From positions 434,001 to 498,000 of the forward strand of contig SRSI01000028.1 of assembly GCA_005656395.1 (NCBI GenBank): a stretch of 64,000 bases of DNA, in the 5' to 3' direction. Numbering within the stretch: position 1 is the stretch's first letter; every line of letters begins with the position of its first letter. The notes beneath the pieces were generated by a model that was not told the origin of the DNA, made no database searches, and was given only the letters and a program-made list of their open reading frames with translations. A program made the position numbers and the translations under genes. Source of the stretch: Strongyloides papillosus (lineage: Eukaryota > Nematoda > Chromadorea > Rhabditida > Strongyloididae). Positions 11,157 through 25,200 of the stretch are shown here, in pieces.

Positions 11157-13959
11157 TCATTCAACAATCAAAGGATCGGCGAAATGAGCTTTCTTATTGT
11201 TCCTTGCGTTTCTCCTTTTTATGTAGTATAACGATAATACAATTAACCCGGATAAAATTATGCCGCAACTACCAATATAAAAAATTAATTGATATGATCC
11301 TGTTTGATCGTACATAAATCCTATAAAAAATTATAAATGAAGGAATTTTAATATCCTGTTTAAATTAATTTTAAAATTTATTTACATTATTAATTATAAC
11401 GATCAGTATTGACTTTTAATTTTTAAAATAAAAAAACTAACCAACAAAACTAGGTCCAATAAAATTACCAAATCCTTGAGCTAGATTAAGAAGCCCATAT
11501 CCACTTTGAAAACAATGAAATGACAATAAATCAACGGTTAAAACAGAAGCTAAAACGTAATTTGCACTAATAAAGCCACCATATAATGAGCCATATATTA
11601 TTAAACATGTATAATTTGGTGAGAGTGGTGCAAATAAAACAGCTAAACCAGCAGCAATCACAAATAATCCATAAATTTGAAGAACTTTCTAAAAAACGTT
11701 TTAAATAACCCTATAGAAAAAACATACATTTCTTGTATATTTCCAATCTGAAATTAATCCAAGCAATAACATAAACACCATATTAAAAAATCCAATAGAG
11801 GAGATAAGGAAACTTGATTGATTCTCTGTAACACCCAACTTTTCAACTGCATACTCCGGTAGATTAACATATGGTATATCAAAAAACATGTACAATATAA
11901 ATACACTTACTAAAAAAATCCTAAATTGTGATATCTTAAGAAGTTCCCAATTCTCACTTGCTGTATCTTTAAAAAATTCATATACTCTTTTTACCCTTAA
12001 TACACCTTTTTGAAACTTTCTTCTCCTTCTAAAATAGATATTTGGAGCTGAAGGAACTCGTCCAATTCTAAAAGCATCTTCATATGATATTCTACTAAAT
12101 CGATTACCACAAGCAATCATTGCATTTGTTGCTGGTACTCTACCATGTGTTGATGTTAAAGTGGCTGAGATTAATGATGTCAATCTTGTTTTTTCTAACT
12201 TTTGATTACTATGTGCTTCTAAGAAAGCATCTCTTGGTGATAAGAAATCATTATTCTGTTCCGGTGGTAAGAGTGATACTCGCTCTTTTAAATGATCATT
12301 TTTTACCTTTCTAAATACTGGAGAAAATTCCGATTCAAGGCATGATTTTTCTTTACTTGACTCTCCATCAAGTGATACGTTAGAACAATCTTCAGATGAT
12401 CTTGATGAGGATAGGGATGATGTGTCGTCAAGAGTTAAACCAAATTCATCTTCAGAATCATATGAATTCAAATCAAGTGCATTTAAGGAATGAGTCAAAG
12501 GAAGAGATTGTTTTTGATGACATTTACCACTGTAAGACGAACCACACTCCAAATATAGATGATTTAAATTTTGATTATTTTCAATCTCAATAGCTGTAGA
12601 TTCAATCCTTTTTAATAAATCAGCTTCATGTTCCGATTCTGTTCTAAATCTTTTACCTCTTGTAAAAAAACCATAACTTTTACTCCTTGTTGGAGCTCCA
12701 TCAATGTCTACACAGGGATTTTGAGAATCTTTTCGTTTCAAACACTGATTGCTCAGTGAATATTCCATCTTTCTTAATCTTGTCTGTATATGTGTTGGAA
12801 TTTCGGGAAGTGATTGTGCTAAGCGACAATATAATAAGCTATAACTATTTGATGGCTAAAAATTAATTAATGTTATTCTTTTTTAATTTTAATTAAAACA
12901 TACTTTATTTGAGACATTACTATGATATAAACCTTTATTTAACCTTCTTTTTCTTTCCATCCTTAATCTATTCTTCTCCATTCTTTTTAAGAATTTTTTT
13001 TCCTTATATTCTTGTGTATCTTGAGGCCATGCTACATCCCTCATTATAATTCCACAAAAAACTAAACCAAGAAGCCACACTCCTTGAAACAATAAAAATT
13101 TGGACCAACCAAATGTTGAAATTAACTATATTTGAAGAAACAAAAAACTATTTTTGAAAAAAAAACAAATAAAACTTACATATTCCATAATGGGTGGATT
13201 AATAATTGTTCCTGCACCAGTACCACAACAAGCAATAGCAGTAGCCAAAGCCCTTCTTTTTTCAAAATAATACGTAACAATAACAATTGCTGTATTGAAA
13301 CAAAGACATAAACCTAAACCGCCAATAACACCATAAGTTATTGTGAAGGTTCCAATACTCGTACAGAAGTAGGAAAGAAATACACCTATAGAAGCTATTA
13401 AACCACCAGCAATAGTTACATTACGACAATCATATACATCTGTTATAACTGCTGCAAGTGGTCCACCAAGAAGGGGTATGGATAAAAATACTGATCCAGG
13501 AATGGATGCCATAAATTTTGAAGCACGAAAATGACTTTGTAATTGTGGAAACATAACACCAAAACTAAAAGATATACCATCACATATGAAATGGATAAAA
13601 AATGAAGAAATAACAATAATCCATCCATAACCACCATCTAATGCTTCAGGTTCAAGAGATGAAGAGGATGATGATGTTAAGGAGGATTCTGAAATACTAT
13701 ATTCACCCTCATCAAAAGAAACAATTTTTTTGTTTTTATGTTTAAATGATGAGTTTAGATGGGAATGGGAATTTTGTTTATTTCCTTTTAACCATCTTGT
13801 TATAGCAAAGAATTGTTTTTTTCTTTTTGATCTCTTTTTAACTTTCAATTCTTGGTTATTTTCGGACTTTTTAGAACTATTTGAACTTGATTTATCTTTT
13901 AGTTCCTCCCTATTTACACGTATAAATTTATCACTACAAGATTTAGATGGTTCATTCAT
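11157..13959 (-). CDS. Monocarboxylate transporter-like (SLC16/MCT) membrane protein
   Basis: Major-facilitator transporter expected to move monocarboxylates or related acids across the plasma membrane, with about 12 membrane spans. Exons: 13959-13180, 13125-12904, 12855-11728, 11688-11442, 11320-11157; total 2541 nt, 846 residues, introns 36-121 bp. The SLC16 signature [D/E]GG[W/Y]GW appears as LDGGYGW at residues 107-113, opening TM1, and the second signature as YYFEKRRALATAIACCGTGAG-like (YFxKRRxLA) in TM5. The last exon gives TM12 and a short basic tail ending LIVE. Unusual features are a long Ser/Lys-rich N-terminal extension (about 105 residues) and a very long acidic and Ser-rich cytosolic loop between TM6 and TM7 (about 300 residues), much larger than in vertebrate MCTs. 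Substrate cannot be read from sequence. Confidence 0.9.
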
Positions 13960-16900
13960 CTTTATCTTAAAAGAAATACTATTATAATACCATATTGAAA
14001 AATAAATTTATATTATATTTCACATTAACATATCAAGAAATAATAGATAAATTTATCTTTAATAAAAACAAATGCTTTGCGTCACATTTAAAAAAAAGAT
14101 AAAAGATAATTAGAGTTTATTGACAAGCATTAACGTACAACGATAAAGTTTTAATCTTTTTTAGTAAATATATTTCTTACTTACAGTTAAAAAAGATTTT
14201 TCTCATTCAACATTACATGTTCTGAATTATTATAGGTATATTATAATATTGTTAAAATTTATAAGAATTTTACTATATCCATTTATTAAATTACTATTAT
14301 TTTTTATTATAAACATGAAAAAGAAAAATTAAGAGTTGTTAGGAAAAAATATAATAATAAAAAGGTAAATATATCTTATATAGCTGCTATATTTCTAAAA
14401 ATAAAAAAAGAATTTTAAATATTATTATTAAAGGTATAATAATATTTAAAATTACAAAATATTAGTGTATTTTTTAATAAACAAACAATTGAAAATTTTT
14501 TTAAAAATATGAATAATTGTAAAAATCGTACCTATATAATACGTATATCTATAATACATATTATCTATAATTTAGAGCTTATAATAAAATATGTCGTCTT
14601 ACTAAATATGATATATTCGTAAACTTGATTGAAGCAATGAAAATAATTTTTAATTTTTTAATATCAATTGTAAATTTAAAAGAAATAAGATTTTGTTTAG
14701 TAGTATTAATTTTTTATACGTTTATGATTTGTATATATTAAACAATAATATCGAAATATTTTGTACTATCTGTTAAACGTCATACTACAAATTGTAAATT
14801 AAATAATTAATTTTAGAGGAATCTATAATATAATGGATTGTAACAAAAAAAATTACAATGCATATATCATGGAATGTTATTACAAACAAAAATAAATAGT
14901 TGTCTAGTAGGAAATATCATCACGATGGTTTATCGTCTCAAAAAAAGTAATTGTATAAAAGAAAAATATTTTGTTAAAATTTAAAGTTAACAAATATGTA
15001 TATGTGATAGATTTATGTACAAGAGGGCAAAAGTAGGGAAAAAAATTATTTGAAACGATTCGTTTGTGTATTGTGGTTAAAAAAATTGACTTCTCATTTC
15101 CAACATTTTCCATTTTTCATTATTTGTATTTAGGAACACTTATTAGATGTTTGAAATATTACTTAATGACATTGTTGTTCATTTTAACGGTTTCCAAAGG
15201 ACAATAAAAAAATGGATCATATAACGTCAACCGATAATACTAATAAAAATGGGTATATGAAATAATTATTTTGATTGGACTTAACCACTAATACATGCAT
15301 TTTATCTTTTTTATTTAGACAAATATATTATGATTTAGACAATATTAAAAAGTAACAAAAAAAATTTGTTTACGTTTAAGAAATTAAAAAAAAATAAAAA
15401 CATTTACGTTTAAAATAAAATTTATTTAAAATGTAATTTATATGTGAAAAAATATCTTTATGCATTAAAGATATATACATATATGAAAAATAAAATTAAC
15501 TAATTATTTGAATTCTAAAAACTTGAAAATCGTTGTATTTTAAATAAATTTAATATTCTATGTGCTTAATTATTATTTCAATATAATTTTTTTTTGTTTG
15601 TGTGTGTCAAGATTAACTTTCATCTTTTTTCTTAAAAAAATTGACTGGATAATCATACGTATTATTTAAAAACTATTCTATAAGTAAATTTAACATTTCA
15701 TATATTTTATAAATCAAATGAAATAGAATCTTTAAAGTAGTGGAATTTGTTTAGTATAATGAAAAAACATATTTAAGTGTACAAAAAAATTTTACACGTC
15801 AAAAGTGTTTTTTTTTCTTTCCATATGATATATTTATAGCGAAACATAAAATTTCTACATTCATATATTTTAATGATAAATCAATTAAAATAAGAAAAGA
15901 GAATGTTATTGGCTCATTGATTATCATTGTTATAAAATAAATCTTTTCATGTTTCAAAATGAGTTAAACATAAAAATTTTAAAATATTTTATTAACAAAT
16001 AATATACTAAACGTTTTATTAAAAAATAAACAATAAAATAGTAAAAGTATACTTTTCTTACATAATCATTAATAATAATCGTAATTATTTAAAAGTAAAT
16101 TGATAAAATTAAAATCAATAACATACGTTTTTTTCTTAAACAAAAAATTTAGATAAACATATTTTTATTATATCTTTATTTATTATAAATATCTTGTTAA
16201 ATTATAGAACTAGACTTGCTCAAAAAAACATAATTTTTTCTTCGCGTTTATCTATTATTATTAGTAAAGTACTTTAGTTTGATAATATAAATGTTAAAAC
16301 TTCTACTTAAAATGTCAATTTTTAGAAAAAAAATAATAAACGTTGGATCAGTGGTTTAATTTAATAATGTGGAAATAATTTTTTAATATATAAATATTTA
16401 GTCGTTTGATTAGAGATAAGAGTTAAAATTTACTATAATCTCAATAGGGTAAATATAAAATATTGGTCTGGTCTTAAGAAGATATTGTTTGAATTATCCT
16501 TTCTACGAGGACCACACTTTTTATATAATACATATATATACATAATAGAAAAGGCATACATTTTAAAATGTTAGTTAGTAAGTAACTCTCCTCTTCTATC
16601 ATTCTAAATGTTTCGGTCCAAAGCTAAAAAGCTCATCATAAGTACAGTTAAAGGGAAAATTAATTCATTTATATACATTTTTATAGATATAACTGATAAG
16701 AGGAAAAACCAAGTAATATTATTATACTAAATATATTTTTGCATATATACGTATTCTTACTTTAAATTCCTATTCAATTGAGCCATTTTTTTATATTGCG
16801 TGTTTCTGCTTAAAGTGAATAAAATTTTTTCTATAATTTTATGTAGTAGTGTGGACTAATGATAACATAAATGCAATTTTAAATGGTAATATTATTATTA

Positions 16901-19900
16901 TATGTTTTTTTGTTAAATAAAATATACTTCAAATTATAATATATAAGGCTTTGGTAATTTGTCTGTAAATATAAGAAAATTAAAAATAGAAGGAATGTGG
17001 TAAGAATAGTGGTATGCTGTAATATCTTTAATAAATATATTAAGAAGTAGAATATGTATAAAGAGTTAGATAATTAAAAGATTATGATAACTTACTTTAA
17101 AATATGTGAGATAAATAAAGTGAAATAATTTTTGTAACACTTACATAACAGTAATAGTTGTAAGAATTATAGAATAAAACAAAATAATTAAATATTTTAA
17201 AATAGTTTAATGTTTATAGGATGGATTATTTTACGACAAAGAGATTTTCAAATTCTGTTTAAAAAAAAGTGCATACAAATATGATAGATTAAGCGTTGAT
17301 ATAGGAAAAAAGGTGCGTTACGTTTAAATATAAATCATTTTTATTGAAAAAACTCATAAAATAAAGATGATAAATCGTTCAATATTAAAAACTATAAAAA
17401 ATGTGTTTTAAATGTCTAGGATATAAATTATAGTTAAATCAAGTTTAACTTGTATTTGTAAATGGACAAAATAAATATATATCTTTACTTAAATTTTGAG
17501 AACAAATTACTATTATAAAATGATCAAAAGTATACTTTAAAATACTATTGCAACATTAAGATTTCTTATATGTTTAATGGTTTGTAAAATTATAACCATA
17601 TAATATGGAAAAAAAATTATATCCTCAATAAAAGCAGGTATATAATATAACAATAAGTATTTTAAATAAGATATATGAAGAAAAGATAAACTTTCAAAAT
17701 AATTTAAAACTTTAAAGAAAAAACTTAAAATAGACAAATTGTATGGAATTTTAAAGATTTTGACGGTTTAAAATTTATAATAAATGATATTGAAGAATTT
17801 CGTTTACATAAGCTATTTGTATTGAAGTAATGCATTTTATAATATAAATAACAAGTGAAGGTAAGGTTTAAGTGATTTAAATATAATAAATAATCTTGTT
17901 GTTACAAAAATCTTATTTAAATAGGTATGCCATTTATTTATAATAAATATCCATGCGGCAAATATTTAATTTTTTTTAACTAATAAAAAAGAGTAATGTA
18001 TTGTTACAAATTACTTCATGGTGCGTGTATTGTTTTACTATTAAATTTGATATTATTAAATATCAATTTTTTAAATGTTGATTTTTAAATGTCTTTAGTT
18101 TAGTAAAATTACCATAAGAAAACGTTGGTGTAATTTGATTAAAATTAAATGATTATATTAATAGAATAAACATACACTAATGAGACATTTTCTAAAGTTT
18201 TATATGAAGGTATGAGGAATAATAAATAAAATTATGAAATTGAAAATATATCTAAATGTATTTATCAAGGAAATATTGAAAAAAATATTAAAACATATGT
18301 ATATTGTAAATAAATATGTTCTTAAAGACTTATGAATTTCTCTACATGTACTTGAAAGATTTTAAAATTCATATATATTACAAAAAATAATATTTTCCAG
18401 GTATATCGGAAAAATTAATAATAAAATTGATTATATTATATATTAAGGCTTTGATAATTGTCCCTTTATATTAGAATTGTCTTGTAGAATAAAATTGAAT
18501 AAAGTGAATCATATCTGAAATTAGACAATAAATAGATTTCACCAATGACATATCAACATTGAAATGAGTAAACTTTTTTTGTAAAAAGACATTTTCAAAT
18601 TATGAATTGATATTTGTATAAATTACAATTTTTTGATTAAGATGTAAGTTAATATTGTAATGATAATCTTTTTTTTATTACATAAACTATACTTAATATT
18701 TACATTTTAGTTCCAGACTTTGTTTTTTTCAAATAAATTCTATAAAATGATAAACAAGATAAAATTATAAAATATGGATAAAATAATAAGTTTGATGATA
18801 AGTAAACTATTATTTTCTCAAAGCAAAATTTAAAATAAATTAAGAATATAAATGTCATCATACTTATTTTATTGCTTCATTACATGTAAAACAAACTAAT
18901 TAGTTTTGTAGTTATAAACTCCCTTGATAATCATTTTATTAAAATTATTTTTCCTTAGAAAATTTTAGTTCATTACTAATAATTAACGTTAAAAGTAAAA
19001 ATGTTTGTGGTACAAGAACATTAATGAAAATGGAAATGAAAGAAAAATAGTCGAAGCATTACGTTATAAAAATATTATCAATTACAATAGAATAAGAGTA
19101 CGACTTTTATTTTAAAATTTTGTATAAAAAAATACTAGTACATTTTAATAAGCAAGAATGTAAAAATAATTTTTTACAAAGTACAATAATTGTGTGACAA
19201 AAATAATTATTTAATTACGACAATAATTACAGGAAACATTTATTTTTCAAAACTCGTGGAACTAAAAGGGGAAATGACATCATTTTAAAATTTTTTCATT
19301 TCCAAATATTTGAAATATTAAAATCTGGAAAAACTTTTTGTTGCTATAATTAGTAAAAGTAAATCAATGGTGTTAGTTAAGTTACTTAAGATATTTTATA
19401 TGAATAATACAAACTTATTTTATAGGATTAAAAAATTTATTATAACATTTTTATACTAAGAATTTATCCTTCTATCGAAACGGAAGTGTGCTTCTTTTAC
19501 TCTATAAAAATTCAATTTTAAGATTGTCATTATTGTTTATATTTTCCTTAGCATATATTTTTAATAAAAATTTAATACCTATTATTGATGGTATTCTTAA
19601 AATTATGTTCGCATATCGATAGCAATATTATTCTTCCTACCATTATTTTATGTTGAATAAAATAAAAAAAAAGATAAATGGCTTGAAAAATTATTCTTAT
19701 TGTATATAATAGATAAAAATTAGAATAAAGGACATTAAATTATTTTTTCTTTCAAGGCTATCTCTGAAATATAAGGGTTATATAATTTATAGTATCAAAT
19801 AATCAAAAATGGTCTTTATTTTTATAATAACATTTAAAAACATCTTATATAAATATAAAATTAATCTCTTTTTGTAATAAAAAAATTAAAATATAAATTT

Positions 19901-20059
19901 GTATTACAATTCATATAGCTGAAGTTTCTGTCTATTTTTCATATATGTGTAATAATTTTGTAAAATTTAATGGTAGAAATGAACAATGTGAGTTGATATT
20001 TCAAAATTTTGATTTTGAAAGATCGTTGTTAAGAGTGAGAGTGATAAAAAAATATTTTA
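13960..20059. other. Intergenic region, about 6 kb
   Basis: Very AT-rich sequence between the start of the transporter gene and the stop codon of the kinase gene. Only short chance frames (up to about 70 codons) occur, none with recognisable similarity or splice support. The first kilobase or so upstream of 13959 should include the transporter promoter. I see no RNA gene or transposon. Confidence 0.6.
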
Positions 20060-22259
20060 CTAAATTATTTGAACATCATCAGTTTGACATTCGGCATTTT
20101 TATATACAATATCATGTTTGACAAGAGTTGAACTACTATCATAACCAGACGAATTGGAGGATAAGTTATTTGTTAATTTTGATTGATTATTATTTAAAAA
20201 TAGATGATTCAACTCATTCATTTTTATATATGAAGGTAAAGGAACACTTTTAGAAAATACCACATGTTTAGCGTTATAATTCTTTGAAATCATTTCTTTC
20301 GTTAAATTATTCATTAATATCAGTTCTTTTTTACTATACTTTTCTTCAATAATTGAAGGTGGTTTGCAACATTGGTAATTGCGAACTTCCTTCATATTAG
20401 ATAATTTTAAATATGTAGCTCCATTTTTTGGTGAAACAAGTATTGGTTTTCCAATAACACATCTTTGACTACTATTTTTTTCATCCCTCTCCTGATATTC
20501 ATTTTCCTCCTCATCATCACTACTTTCATGTAACTTTATTGGAGGTTTTGGATGACTTAATTTCATTTTTGTCTTAGGTTCATAAAGTTTCATTGGTTCT
20601 GCATATTTATAACCTTTATAATGAATAAGTCTTTTATCAGGGAGTATTTTTTTATCTATATGTTTTTTATCAAATAAATATTCATTATAAACATCCACAA
20701 CAAGATAATAATTTGGACAAAAATTCCACATACAAGGAAGCATCTCATCATTCCTAATTTTTTCAATATAAAACATTCCATATACAGAGGGTTGGCGGAC
20801 GATTACTCGTCCTTTCCAACTATTTAAAATTTCTGTATGATTATATAAATATGGAAAAGGTAATTTCTCAATTTCCTCCTCACTTAATATTGGACTTACA
20901 TAATCTTCATATAAACCAACATTTTTTATCTTAGCTAATTTATCAATATATTTTAAAGTAGACATTTGAGTGTTTGTTAAATTATCTAATGTCTTTTGGG
21001 TATTGCGAATTACACATGAATTATTGAGAATTTCCTCAAATGTTGGCCTTTCCTCCTCGTTATCGGAGAGGCAAGCCTTCATTAAATCATAATAATCACA
21101 ACGAACATTTGTTTGGAAATTTCTTTTGTTATCATTAAATTTTTTCCAATGACATGTGTTTCCTGATATCATTGTAAACATTAATTGACCAATATTCCAC
21201 ACAGCCTGTGGAAAACCACGCCATTTTTTATCAAATTCCCATTGAGGAGAGTTTGTATCTTGACATCCTATAAATAATAATTAAATATTTATTTTTTACA
21301 GTTTAAAATAAATTTACCATCACATTCAGTAAAATATTTTTCTGTTACATGTTGTGCATTCCCAAAATCAATAAATAATAATTCCATATTATTTGTATTT
21401 ACAAGCATATTTGATGGATGTAAATCTCGATGCATTACGTCAACAGAAGCTAAGTTAATAATAAGGATAATAATATCTCTTATCCACTTCATTATTTGTT
21501 GTTCACTTAATTTTCCGTATTTTTCCATATATCCATCTAGTGGCACAATTGGCATTGGTCTATTCATGACAATCAGCCAACCGTCTTCTCTCTCAAACCA
21601 ATCGAGCATCTGAACGACATTATCAATTTTTTTAACTTTATGCAACATTTCAATTTCCATTGGTACTGGATATCCATCTAATTTTCCCCAATTTTTAATA
21701 CTATGTCGTGGTATAAATTTAGTTGCAACTCGGAATTCATCTTTTAATCTTAAACTATCAAATACATGACATGCTCTTCCTCTTCCAATTTCATCTCCAA
21801 TCGCATATTCAAGAAGAAAGGTATTATTTTTAAATGCTATAATATAAATAATATATATAACAAGTTTATGTTAGTATTATTTTAAAATAACACAAGAAAA
21901 AAAATTTTTTTTACTATATTTTTGATGTTGATTTGTTAGTTAGAGAGAATATGCTTATAATATTAAAACTTACGATTTCTAAAATAATAGTCAACCATTT
22001 TTTTACGTATAATACCAACATATATTCCTAGCAGAAATTTTAAATGATTTGGTGCATATTGATCATACATCTGAGATCTATATTCATCATGCATTGATAT
22101 TAAAAATTTTTCATAGGCTTCACGATTAATTGCTCTTTCTTCATGCTCATACAATGGTCTATGTTCTGGTTGAGGTACCTTGAAACCTAGGGTATGACGA
22201 ATAAATAGATCAGGATCAAGATCTTTAGTATAAAATCCCATTCTACCAATTATTTCCAT
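20060..22259 (-). CDS. Pim-like serine/threonine protein kinase
   Basis: Exons 22259-21974, 21836-21318, 21267-20060 (introns phase 1; 2013 nt, 670 residues). The kinase domain covers about residues 105-385. Visible motifs: glycine loop IGRGRACHV, Lys in RVATKF, helix-C Glu in MEIEML, a hinge segment LDWFEREDGWLIVMNRP closely resembling the Pim LDWFERPDSF...ERPEP, catalytic loop HRDLHPSN near 228, IDFG near 251, then ECDG...SPQWEF...AVWNIGQLMFTMISG, matching Pim DGTRVYSPPEW...AVWSLGILLYDMVCG. The catalytic-loop Lys (HRDxK) is His, and the APE-type triad is PQW. It has a novel N-terminal segment of about 95 residues and a C-terminal extension of about 280 residues rich in Lys, Ser and Asn, with an acidic SSDDEEENEYQ run. 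The start at 22259 is chosen over an upstream in-frame ATG preceded by a hydrophobic, probably untranslated stretch. Confidence 0.8.
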
Positions 22260-25200
22260 TATTTTTTTAATAAAAAAAATAAATCCTAAAAATAAATACA
22301 TAAGAAAATATTTTTAAATTTGTCATGTTCAATGAGTGTACAGTTGTACAAAAAAAATTTTATTAAAATGTCAAATGAAAAGGTAAGAAAAATAGTCTAT
22401 GAAATATATATATTTATATGTGTACAGGAGGATAATCAGCTTAATATTACGTATGGCTAGTTTAAAATTAATTTAGAGGAATGTAAAATCAACAAAAGAT
22501 CGTTAAATGTGAAAAATTAGTGATTTTTATTTGATAAAATCTTTTTAAAAGATATATAATATAAAAATAAACATAAAATAGTGGTGAAAAAACTTTATGA
22601 AAATAAATATAAAATTATAGTTAAAAATTTATTTGTAAATTAAATATATATTTAGATATATCATTAAATAATAACTTTTTATTATACAATAATATTAAAT
22701 TTTAAAAAAACAAAATCATAAATTATTTTCGAGATATTAAATTTCTAATAATATCAACACACATTTTTCAATATATAATTTTATTTTATAGTAACTAAGA
22801 GGTTTAAAAAGAACCTTTAAAAATAATAATAGTAATAATGGAACATTTTATACAATGATGAGTCATAGTTAGGAGATAAATATATCATTAAAATATTTTA
22901 ATAAAGTTTTTTATCATAAATTAATTTTAATATTAATATTAGGGTTGAAAAATTTTTTATGAAAAAAAACCATTAATGACTATCAAACAAAAAAATAAAA
23001 CCACATTATTTGTCAAATAACTAAACTATTTAAATACTTTTCATATTAAAAGGAACCTATTACCACTGGAATAGATGACATCATGGATATTATTGTACAA
23101 AATACACACATAGTTATTAAATTGATATAAAGTGTTTTGTCAAGTAAAATATTTTTATTCTTACTACTTATTTTTTCTACAATTTTTCTCAATTTTATAA
23201 GTTAATAATTTCTCTAACAATAAAGAAAATGTTTAATTGTGTGGAAATAAAATACATAGGAATTTTTAAGGACAAGTGGTAAACTAACTGACATCATTAA
23301 AGAGTTTTTTTTTCTTACATAACAAATAATAAAAAAAATAATTAAATGATTGATAATGTAAAGTCCAAAAAATCGCCTTGAAAACAATACCTATATATAT
23401 GTACATATCTCTATATATATGGTTACTATGTAAACAATAATGACGCGTAACACTTTTAAAAGTGAATAAATGAAAGATGACTAAGCAGATATGTTTTTAA
23501 TAGTTAAAATCTTATAATTTATAGTAAAAAAATTTAACAAATTTTAAAGTTTTAAGGATAAATAATATAAATATATATACATTACTTATAATGAGGTATT
23601 TTGTTATAAAGAAAAATATAAAAGACACATTCTCTGAAGATTGGAATGTAGAATTTCGCTAGTGCGAAACGGGTATGCTGGGCAAGTGGTACATTAAAAC
23701 TACTAATGTTCCGCCTTTCCCATCGCTTGCGCAGATGAATGACTCAAAAGAGGGACCTTCTTTTTAGTATTTTTTCAATTGCTTCATTGTTCGTTCATTC
23801 TTCTCTTTTTCGCCACTTTAGAGAGAAAATGAGTTTACGAAAAATATACGCTTTGGTTAAAAAAGAAATATCTATAGGGAAAAAATATTTTATACAATTT
23901 TTTAAATATAATAATTTAAATTACAATGATTTTTTTATACACACTAGTAGTATATTAGATGTATTTATTAGAATAAATCACGAAAATGATAGGGACATCC
24001 TGTTTCAGTGTGTGTTAAAAAAATATAGAAAAAATGACTAGAGTTAAAGAAAGTCCATTTGACCATTTTAAAATATATCGTTTAAAAGTTTTCTATATTG
24101 TAAACAAAAAAGTACTTTGAAATATGTAAGGAAAAAAAGAAAAAAAAAGTACGCTAAATGTATTTATATATGTACGAATAAATAAATATATAAAACAGAC
24201 AATGTTTTTGAACTTTGAATAACTTTTATTTAAAGTCAAAATACACGTAACGAAATCCATCTAATAAAGGAGTAGAAGGCGTTACTGTCTGGATTAGATA
24301 TTCAACAATTAATATTATTTAATGATTCAAATTATAAACAAAAAAAACTTATAGAAATTATAATTTAAATAAATAAAAAATATATATTATAACATACTTT
24401 CCCTTTAACTAGTGTGTTATGTGGTGCTGAGTCCTTGATAGTAAAAAAATGTAAATAATAAGATTTGTTAGGAAAAAATGAAAAGAATGTAATGTTATTA
24501 AAGATACTTAAACTTATTAATCGTTAAACTTTTGTATTTTATAATTCCTAAAAAAAGTATATTTACTAAGAGTCAGAATGATTGATAATGTATTATTTAT
24601 TGTCTCTCATTATAAGAATAAAAGATATTATTAAAAAAAGCTAAAATTATTTATCAAATAGGTATAACAAAAGTAGATGATTTATTAAATAAAAAAAATA
24701 CTTTTAGTTAAAATAACTTCTTACTATCAAATTGAAATAAATTATAAATAACGACAATGTGTGCATCATATTTTAGTTGTAAATATATATAAAGTTGAAA
24801 TACACGAAAATTGAAAGAACATCAAATAATAAAAATGCTATTTCATCTTTATGGATAATATATACATTTTTTTTTGTAAAACGAACACATTTACTTTAAA
24901 AATTGTAATGGCAAATATACATAGAATTTTTTATGATTTTCAAATAGAAAATGTAGGAGTAGAAGATATATAAAATATATATGTTTTATAAAAAAATTAT
25001 CCATATCAAAATATCAAGATATATATATTGTGAAGATATATTTTGCATATAAATAACATGTTTAATATAGTTTATCTTTACTAAAAATAGTAATTTTGTT
25101 TTTATAACATCAAAATAAAAATTTTAAATATGAAAAAAATAGCTATATTTATTTGTTATGTAGTCAGTAAATTAAAAAAAGTACATTACACTTGAGAAAA

